In this document: one piece after another, positions 11,546-19,530 of the stretch | Numbering within the stretch: position 1 is the first letter of the stretch | Layout: each line of letters opens with the position of its first letter | DNA from: Acanthosepion esculentum | Taxonomy: Eukaryota > Mollusca > Cephalopoda > Sepiida > Sepiidae | Reading direction: 5' to 3' | DNA length: 64,000 nt | Assembly: GCA_964036315.1 (NCBI GenBank) | Contig: CAXIWW010000817.1 | Span: 1,523,501 to 1,587,500 of the forward strand | Program-made: the position numbers and the translations under genes | Notes under the pieces: generated by a model | What the model was told of the DNA's origin: nothing | What the model saw: only the letters and a program-made list of their open reading frames with translations | Databases searched by the model: none

Positions 11546-14500
11546 GGGTGAGGGCTCGTCTGCGTGGGACTTTCTGGGACTGTCTCCTGTCTGGGGGTCG
11601 TCTGCGTGGGATTTTCTTGGACTGGGGGTCGTCAGCGTGGGACTTTCTGGGACTGTCTCCTGGGTGGGGGTCGTCTGCGTGGGATATCTAGGACTGACTC
11701 CTGGGTGGGGGGTCGTCTTCATGGGACTTTCTTGGACTGGGTGTCTTTTGCGTGGGACTTTCTGGGACTGTCACTTGCGTGGGGGGTCGTCTGCGTTGGA
11801 CTTTCAGGGACTGGGTGTCGTCTGCGTGGGACTTTCTGGGACTGTCCCCTGGGTGGGGGGTCGTCTGCATGGGACTTTCTGGGACTGTCTCCTGCGTGGG
11901 GGGTCGTCTGCGTGGGACTTACTTGGAGTGGGGGTCGTCTGCGTGGGACTTTCTGGGACTGTCTCCTGGGTGGGGGATCGTCTGCGTGGGATATCTAGGA
12001 CTGTCTCCTGGGTGGGGTGTCGTCTGCATGGGACTTTCTGGGACAGGGGGTCATCTGCATGGGTCTTTCTGGTACAGTCTCCTGGGTGCAGTCTCGTCTG
12101 CGTGGGATTTTGTGGGACTGGGGGTCGTCTGCGTGGGACTTTCTTGGACTGGGGGTCGTCTGCGTGGGACTTCCTGGGACTGTCTCCTGGGTGGGGGGTC
12201 GTCTGCGTGGGACTTTCTGGGACTGGGGGTACTCTGCGTGGGACTTTCTTGGACTGGGGGTCTTCTGCGTGGGACTTTCTGGGAGTGTCTCCTGGGTGGG
12301 GGTCGTCTGTTTGGAACTTTCTGGGACTGTCTCCTGTGTGGGGATCGTCTGCGTGGGACTTTCTGGGACTGTCTCCTGAGTGGGGTCGTCTGCATGGGAC
12401 TTCCTAGGACTGGGGGTCGTCTGCGTGGGACTTTCTGGGACTGGGGGTCGTCTGCGTGGGACATTCTGGGACTGTCTCCTGGGTGGAGGTCGTCTGCGTG
12501 GGAGTTTCTGGGACTGTCTCCTGGGTGGGGGGGTCGTCTGCGTGGGATATCTGGGACTGTATACTGAGTGGGGGGGGTCTTCTTCATGGGACTTTCTGGG
12601 ACTGGGGGTCGTCTACGTGAGTCTTTCTTGGACTCTCTCCTGGGTGGGGAGTCGTCTGCGTGGGACATTCCGTGACTTGGCGTGGTCTGCGTGGGACTTT
12701 CTGAGATTGTCTTATGGGTGGGGGTTCGTCTGCGTGGGACTTTCTGAGATTGTCTTATGGGTGGGGTTTCGTCAGCGTGGGACTTTCAGGGACTGGGTGT
12801 CGTCTGCGTGGGACTTTCCGGGACTGTCTCTTGGGTGGGGGCTCGTCTGCGTGGGACTTTCTGGGACTGTCTCCTGGGCGGGGGTCGTCTGCGTGGGATA
12901 TCTAGGACTGTCTACTGGGTGGGGGTTCGTCTGCATGGGATTTTCTGGGACTGGGGGTCTTTTGCGTGGGACTTTCTGGTACAGTCTCCTGGGTGCGGTG
13001 TCGTCTGCGTGGGATTTTCTGGGACAGGGGGTCTTTTGCGTGGGACTTTCTGGGACTGTCTCCTGCGTGGGTTGTCGTCTGCGTGGGACTTTCTGGGACT
13101 GGGGGTCGTCTGCGTGGGACTTTCTGGGACTGTCTCCTGGGTGGGGGGTCGTCTGCGTGGGATATCTAGGACTGTCTCCTGGGTGGGGTGTCGTATGCAT
13201 GGGACTTTCTAGGACTGGGGGTCGTCTGCATGGGTCTTTCTGGTACAGTCTCCTGGGTCCGGTGTCGTCTGCGTGGGATTTTGTGGGACTGGTGGTCGTC
13301 TGCATGGGACTTTCTGGGACTGGGGGTCGTCTGCGTGGAACTTCCTGGGACTGTCTCCTGGGTGGGGGGTCGTCTGCGTGGGACTTTCTGGGACTGGGGG
13401 TACTCTGCGTGGGACTTTCTTGGGCTGGGGGTCTTCTGCGTGGGACTTTCTGGGACTGTCTCCTGGGTGGGGGTCTTCTGCATGGGACTTCCTAGGACTG
13501 GGGGTCGTCTGTGTGGGACTTTCTGGGACTGGGGGTCGTCTGCGTGGGTCTTTCTGGGACTGTCTCCTGGGTGGGGGTTCGTCTGCGTTGGACTTTCTGG
13601 GACTGTCTCCTGGGTGGGGGTTCGTCTGCGTTGGACTTTCTGGGACTGTCTCATGCGTGGGGGTTCGTCTGCGTGGGACTTTCTGGGACTGTCTCCTGGG
13701 TGGGGGTCCTCAGCGTGGGTCTTTCTGTGACTGGGCGTCTGCGTGGGACTTTCCGGGACTGTCTCCTGGGTGGGTGTTCGTGTGCGTGGGACTTTCTGTG
13801 ACTGGGGGTTGTCTGCGTGGGATATATGGGTCTGTCTCCTGGGTGGGGGGTCGCCTGCATGGGACTTTCTGGGACTGGGGGTCGTCTACGTGGGATATCT
13901 GGGTCTCTCTCCTGGGTGGGGGGTCGTTTGCATGGGACTTTCTGGGACTGGGTGTCGTCTGCGTGCGACTTTCTGGGATTGTCTCCTGGGTTGGGGGGGT
14001 CGTCTGCGTGCGACTTGCTGGGACTGGGGGTCGTCTGCGTGGGACTTTTTTGGACTGTCTCCTGTCTGGAGGATCGTCTGCGTGGGACTTTCTGGGACTA
14101 GGGGGTCGTCTTCGTGGGACTTTCTGGGACTGTCTCCTGGGTGAAGGGTCGTCTGCTTGGGACTTTGTGGGACTGGGGGTCGTCTGCCTGGGACTTTCTG
14201 GGAGTGGGTGTCGTCTGCGTGGGACTTTCTGGGATTCTCTCCTGTGTTGGGGGGGGGTCGTCTGCGTGCGACTTGCTGGCACTGGGGGTCGTCTGCGTGG
14301 GACTTTTTGGGACTGTATGCTGTCTGGAGGATCGTCTGCGTGGGACTTTCTGGGACTAGGGGGTCGTCTGCGTGGCACTTTCTGGGACTCGGGGTCGTCT
14401 GCGTTGAACTTTCTGGGACTGGGGGTCGTCTGCGTGGGACTTTCTGGGACTGTCTCCTGGGTGGGGGGTCGTCTCCTTGGGACTTTGTGGGACTGGGGGT

Positions 14501-14580
14501 CGTCTGCGTGGGACTTTCTGGGAGTGGGTGTCGTCTGCGTGGGTCTTTCTGGGACTGTCTCCTGGGTGGGGGGTCGTCTG
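11546..14580 (+). repeat. Divergent flank of satellite A next to satellite B, left arm
   Basis: Monomers are still recognisable (31 and 42-43 bp) but carry many private substitutions and show no 1.27 kb repetition. Monomer order here is matched in inverse by the right arm: the edge at 13,460-14,580 corresponds to 29,687-30,460, and a run near 12,560-12,720 corresponds to about 33,150-33,280. The region therefore predates the two arms' separate amplifications. Confidence 0.8.
14001..14545 (+). repeat. Local tandem duplication in the satellite A flank (offset 258 bp)
   Basis: A monomer with the variant GCGTGCGACTTGCTGG at about 14,006 recurs 258 bp later. The following monomers (one with GGAGGATCG, then one with GACTAGGGGG) repeat in the same order. 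The second copy has two extra short monomers. The matching edge on the right arm has one copy, so this duplication arose on the left after the arms separated, or was lost on the right. Confidence 0.75.
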
Positions 14581-14974
14581 TGTCGAAAAAACTTTTGTAA
14601 TTATGGATAAGGCAAGAAATTTCCGACAATTGGACACCAATATTTTGTGGATTCTATAAAAAGGAAAAATTAGAAATGCATTCTTATTGTGCACACTGGA
14701 ATTCGGTCGCTGTAAATTGTCAGACGACCTACCGCGCACATGGTGAAAGCTGTACTTTTTAAAATCTGACCAAATGAAAAATCCCTGTAAATATAGACCA
14801 ACCAAATAATTGCACACAATGTGATACCCATTTTGAAAATATTTCTTTTACTTGATAAAAGTTATAAACAAGTGAAATATGACTGATTTCCCAGTTTAGG
14901 GCCGCATGAGAATTTCCGCAAATGAGCTAACACAATTCCCCATAACATTGAATTTCGCCTCGACTTTATTCAAT
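14581..14974 (+). repeat. Satellite B monomer B1 (adjoins satellite A)
   Basis: It carries private variants: CCTACCGCGC instead of CATACCGCGC, TTTTAAAATCTGACC instead of TTTTACTATCTGAGC, and ACTTGATAAAAG instead of ACTGGAAAAAAG. The same set occurs, inverted, in the right-arm monomer at 28,899-29,291, so the two are counterparts. A TATA-like string, TATAAAAAG, lies at 14,655-14,663. Confidence 0.9.
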
Positions 14975-15368
14975 GTGTCGAAAAAATTTGTGTAATCATG
15001 GATGAGGCAAGAAATTCCCGACAATTGGAAAACAATATTTTGTGGATTCTTTAAAAAGGAAAAATTAGAAATGCAGTCTTATTGTTCAAACTGGAATTCG
15101 GAAACTATAAATTGTCAGACGACATACCGCGCACCTGGTGAAAGCTGTCCTTTTTACTATCTGACCAAATAAAAAATCCCTGCATACATAGACCAATCAA
15201 ATAATTGCACACCATTTGATATTCATTTTGAAAATATTTTATTTTACTGGAAAAAAGTTATGAACAAGTGGATATGACTGATTTCATAGTTTAGGGCCGC
15301 ATGACAATTTCCGAAAATGAGCTAACACAGGCCCCATACCGTTGAATTACGCCTCGACTCTATTCAAG
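14975..15368 (+). repeat. Satellite B monomer B2
   Basis: 394 bp. The TATA-like string is changed to TTTAAAAAG, and the minus-strand short frame seen in other copies is broken. It is one of the more divergent copies of the array. Confidence 0.9.
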
Positions 15369-15763
15369 ATGTCGAAAAAACTTCTTTAATTAGGGATAAG
15401 GTAAGAATTTCCCGACAATTGCACAGCAATATTGTGTGGATTCTATAAAAAGGAAAAATTAGACATGCATTCTTATTGTGCACACTGGAATTCGGACGCT
15501 GTAAATTGTCAGAGGACATACCGCGCACATGGTGAAAGCTGTACTTTTTACTATCTGAGCAAATGAAAAATTCCTGTATACCTAGACAAGTCAAATAATT
15601 GCACCCAATGTGATACCCATTTTGAAAATATATCTTTTACTGGAAAAAAGTTATAAACAAGTGAAATATGACTGATTTCCCAGTTTAGGGCCGCATGACA
15701 ATTTCCGCAAATGAGCTAATACACGTCCCCATACCGTTGAATTTCGACTCGACTCTAATCAAG
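15369..15763 (+). repeat. Satellite B monomer B3
   Basis: 395 bp. The TATA-like string is intact at 15,444-15,452. The minus-strand open frame of 76 codons spans 15,364-15,594. Confidence 0.9.
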
Positions 15764-16158
15764 GTGTCGAAAAATCTTTTGTAATCATGGATGAGGCAAG
15801 AATTTCCCGACAATTGGACAGCAATATTTTGTGGATTCTATAAAGAGGAAAAATTAGAAATGCAGTCTTATTGTGCACACTGGAATTCGGACGCTGTAAA
15901 TTGTCAGAGGACATACCGCGCACATGGTGAAAGCTGTACTTTTTACTATCTGAGCAAATGAATAATCCCTGTATACATAGACAAATCAAATAATTGCACA
16001 CAATTTGATACCCAATTTGAAAATATTTCTTTTACTGGAAAAAAGTTATAAACAAGCGAATTATGACTGATTTCCCAGTTTAGGGCCGCATGACAATTTC
16101 CGCAAATGAGCTAAGAAAAGTCACCATACCGTTGAATTTCGACTGAACTCTAATCAAG
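15764..16158 (+). repeat. Satellite B monomer B4
   Basis: 395 bp. The TATA-like string is a variant, TATAAAGAG, at 15,839-15,847. The minus-strand open frame of 80 codons spans 15,759-16,001. Confidence 0.9.
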
Positions 16159-16216
16159 GTGTCGAAAAACGATTGAACTTATGGATAAGGTAAGAAATTC
16201 CCGACAATTGGACACC
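16159..16216 (+). repeat. Satellite B partial monomer at the B/C junction
   Basis: The first 58 bp of a fifth B monomer, ending in ACAATTGGACACC, then directly satellite C (TACAGATCAGAGG). The right arm breaks at the same monomer position (57 bp retained, 28,447-28,503), so this is one ancestral breakpoint. Confidence 0.92.
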
Positions 16217-19200
16217 TACAGATCAGAGGCCATGCTGCTGGGGGTAGTCTAACATCTTACATTAGACGCTCAAATATGGACGGGAAACCAACAGATCAGA
16301 GGCCATGCTGCTGGAAGTAGTTTATCTTTTTACATTAGACGCTCAAATATGCACCAGAAACCAACAGATCAGAATCATGGCTGCTGGACGTAGAGTATCA
16401 CCTTACACAAGACGCTCAAATATGGACCGGAAGCTAACAGGTCAGAGGCCATGCTGCTGGACGTAGTCTAAGATCTTACATTGGAGGCTCAAATATGGAC
16501 CGGAAACCAACAGAACAAAGGCCATGCTGCTGGTCGTAGTTTATCTTTTTACATTAGACGCTCAAATATGCACCAGAAACCAAGAGACCAGAATCATGGC
16601 TGCTGGGCGTGGTGTATCATTTTACACAAACGCTCAAATATCGAACGGAAGCCAACTGGTCAGATGCCATGCTGCTGGTCGTAGTCAAAAATATTACATT
16701 AGACGCTCAAATATGGACCGGAAACCAACAGATCAGAGGCCATGCTGCTGGACGTAGTTTATCTTTTTACATTAGACGCTCAAATATGCACCAGAAACCA
16801 AGATATCAGAAACAGGACTGCTGGACGTAGTGTATCATCTTAAACAAGACGCTCAAATATGGACCGGAAGCCAACAGGTCAGAGGCCATGCTGCTGGAAG
16901 TAGTCTAAAATCTTACGTTAGACGCACAAATATGGACCGGAAACCAACAGATCAGAGGCCATGCTGCTGGACGTAGTTTATCTTTTTCCATTAGACGCTC
17001 AAATATGCACCAGAAACCAACAGATCAGAATCATGGCTGCTGGACGTAGTGTATTATCTTACACAAGACACTCAAATATCGACCGGAACCCTACAGGTCA
17101 GAGGCCATGCTGCTGGACGTAGTCTAAAATCTTACATCAGACGCACAGATATGGACGGGAAACCAACAGATCAGAGGCCATGCTGCTGGTCGTACTTTAT
17201 CTTTTAACATTAGACGCTCAAATATGAACCAGAAACCAAGAGATCAGAAACAGGTCTGCTGGACGTAGAGTATCACCTTACACAAGACGCTCAAATATGG
17301 ACCGGAAGCCAACAGGTTAGAGGACATGCTGCTGGGCGTATTCTAAAATCTTACATTAGTCGCTCAAATATGGATCGAAAATTAACAGGAGAGAGGCCAT
17401 GCTGCAGGACGTAGTTTATCTTTTTACATTAGACGCTCAAATATGCACCAGAAACCAACAGATCAGAATCATGGCTGCTAGACGTAGTGTATCATCTTAC
17501 ACAAGACGCTCAGATATGGTCCGGAAGCCAACAGGTCAGAGGCCATTCTGCTTGACGTAGTCTAAAATCATACAGTAGACGCTCAAATATGAACCGGAAA
17601 CCAACAGATCAGAGGCCATGCTGCTGGACGTAGTTTATATTTTTACATTAGACGCTCAAATATGCACCATAAACCAAGAGATCAGAAACAGCGCTGCTGG
17701 ACGTTGTGTATCATATACACAAGACGCTCAAATACGGACCGGAAACCAAGAGTTCAGAGGCCATGCTGCTGGACGTAGTCTAAAATCTTACATTAGACGC
17801 TCAAATATGGACCGGAAACCAACAAATTAGAGGCCATGCTGCTGGACGTAGTATATCTTTTTACATTAGACGCCCAAAATATGCACAAGAAACCAAGAGA
17901 TCAGAAACAGGGCTGCTGGACGTAGTGTATCATCTTACACAAGACGCTCAAATATGGACCGGAAGCCAAGAGGTCAGAGTCCATGCTGCTGGTCGTAGTC
18001 TAAAATCTTACATTAGAGGCTCAAATATGGACCGGAAACCAACAGATCAGAGGCCATGCTGCTGGACGTAGTTTATCTTTTTACATTAGAAGCTCAAATA
18101 TGCACCAGAAACAAAGAGATCAGAAACAGGCCTGCTGGACGTAGTGTATCATCTTACACAAGACTCTCAAATATGGACCGGAAGCCAACAGGTCAGAGGC
18201 TATGCTGCTGGACGTAGTCTAAAATCTTATATTAGACGCTCATATATGGACCGGAAACCAACAGGTCAGAGGCCATGCAGCTGGACGTAGTATATCTTTT
18301 TACATTAGACGCTCAAATATGCACAAGATACCAATAGATCAGAAACAGGGCTGCTGGACGTAGTGTATCATCTTACACAAGACGCTCAAATATGGACCGG
18401 AAGCCAACAGGTCAGAGGCTATGCTGCTGGACGTAGTCTAATATCTTATATTAGACGCTCAAATATGGACCGGAACCCAACAGATCCGAGGCCATGCTGC
18501 TGGACGTAGTTTATCTTTTTACATTAGAGGCTCAAATATGCACCAGAAACCAACAGATCAGAAACAGGGCTGCTGGACGTAGTGTATCATCTTACACAAG
18601 TCGCTCAAATATGGACCTGAAGCCAACAGGTCAGAGGCAATGCGGCTGGACGTAGTCTAAAATCTTCCATTAGACGCTCAAATATGGACCGGAAACCAAC
18701 AGATCAGAGGCCATGCTGCTGGACGTAGTTTATCTTTTTACATTAGACGCTCAAATATGCACCAGAAACCAAGAGATCAGAAACAGGGCTGCTGGACGTA
18801 GTGTATCATGTTACACAAGACGCTCAAATATGGACGGGAAGCCACCATGTCAGAGGCTATGCTGCTGGACGTAGTCTAAAATCTTATATTAGACCCTCGA
18901 ATATGGACCGGAAACAAACAGCTCAGAGGCCATGCTGCTGGATGTAGTATATCTTTTTACATTAGACGCTCAAATATGCACAAGATACCAAGAGATCAGA
19001 AACAGGGCTGCTGGACGTAGTGTATCATCTTACACAAGACGCTCAAATATGGACCTGAAGCCAACAGGTCAGAGGCAATACGGCTGGACGTAGTCTAAAA
19101 TCTTACATTGGACGCTCAAATATGGACCGGAAACCAACAGATCAGAGGCCATGCTGCTGGGCGTAGTTTATCTTTTTACATTAGACGCTCAAATATGCAC

Positions 19201-19498
19201 CAGAAACCAACAGATTAGAATCATATCTGCTGGACGTAGTGTATCTTCTTACACTAGACGCTCAAATATGGACCGGAAGCCAAGAGGTCAGAGTCCATGC
19301 TGCTGGTCGTAGTCTAAAATCTTACATTAGAGGCTCAAATATGGACCGGAAACCAACAGATCAGAGGCCATGCTGCTGGACGTAGTTTATCACTTACATT
19401 AGACCGTCAAATATGAACCAGAAACCAAGAGATCAGAAACAGGGCTGCTGGACGTAGTGTATCATCTTACACAAGACGCTCAAATATGGACCGGAAGC
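16217..19498 (+). repeat. Satellite C array, left arm (73 bp monomer, 219 bp trimer)
   Basis: About 45 monomers of 73 bp. GACGCTCAAA or a close variant starts at 16,265, 16,338, 16,411, 16,484 and 16,557, each 73 bp apart. Three monomer types alternate: one ending in TTTATCTTTTTACATTA, one with ATCATGG or AACAGGG and ending in TATCATCTTACACAA, and one ending in TCTAAAATCTTACATTA. They form a 219 bp trimeric higher-order unit. Common to all are CAAATATG and GCTGCTGGACGTAG. Some monomers carry 1-3 bp indels. No gene or other element interrupts the array. I do not recognise the family. Confidence 0.95.
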
Positions 19499-19530
19499 TG
19501 ATGTAAGATGATACACTACGTCCAGCAGCC
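19443..19530. other. Mirror axis: 29 bp perfect inverted repeat with 30 nt loop
   Basis: Bases 19,443-19,471 are the exact reverse complement of 19,502-19,530, separated by 30 nt. Satellite C switches from forward to reverse orientation here: forward sequence runs to CCGGAAGC at 19,498, and reverse sequence starts with TGTAAGATGATACAC at 19,502. Three or four bases between them fit neither strand's monomer well. Beyond the stem the arms remain related but are of different monomer subtypes (AAACAGGG on the left against ATCATGG on the right), so the fold-back is not a perfect one. Confidence 0.9.

Larger units (their letters stand above)
1..14580 (+). repeat. Satellite A array, left arm (31 and 42-43 bp monomers)
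   Basis: The whole interval is a tandem array whose monomers start with TCGTCTGCGTGGGAC and carry two GGGACT cores. Short monomers (31 bp) end in a G run directly after the second core, as at positions 1-31. Long monomers (42-43 bp) insert an 11-12 bp block containing TCTCCTGGGTG before the G run. The monomer itself looks built from a roughly 10 bp unit (GGGACTTTCT, GGGACTGTCT, CCTGGGTGGG). The G-rich strand is +. No unique sequence or transposon interrupts the array. It continues beyond the left window edge and ends abruptly at satellite B. I do not recognise the family. Six-frame openness explains every long ORF here, so no CDS is called. Confidence 0.97.
14581..16216 (+). repeat. Satellite B array, left arm (394-395 bp monomer)
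   Basis: Four complete AT-rich monomers plus a 58 bp partial fifth. GTGTCGAAAAA marks each start at 14,580, 14,975, 15,369, 15,764 and 16,159, with spacings of 395, 394, 395 and 395 bp. The sequence is unrelated to A and C. It joins A at 14,580 inside a GTCGTCTG string and joins C at 16,216 within GGACACC. I do not recognise the monomer. It has no tRNA, rRNA or transposase similarity visible by eye. A short open frame on the minus strand is preserved in most copies but has no convincing coding features. Confidence 0.95.

Noticed and set aside
14581..16216. Satellite B as a tRNA-derived SINE, 5S rDNA or snRNA repeat
   Set aside because: No A/B box pair, poly(A) or T-run terminator in the right place, and no rRNA or snRNA landmarks were seen; the monomer is AT-rich and unique to me.
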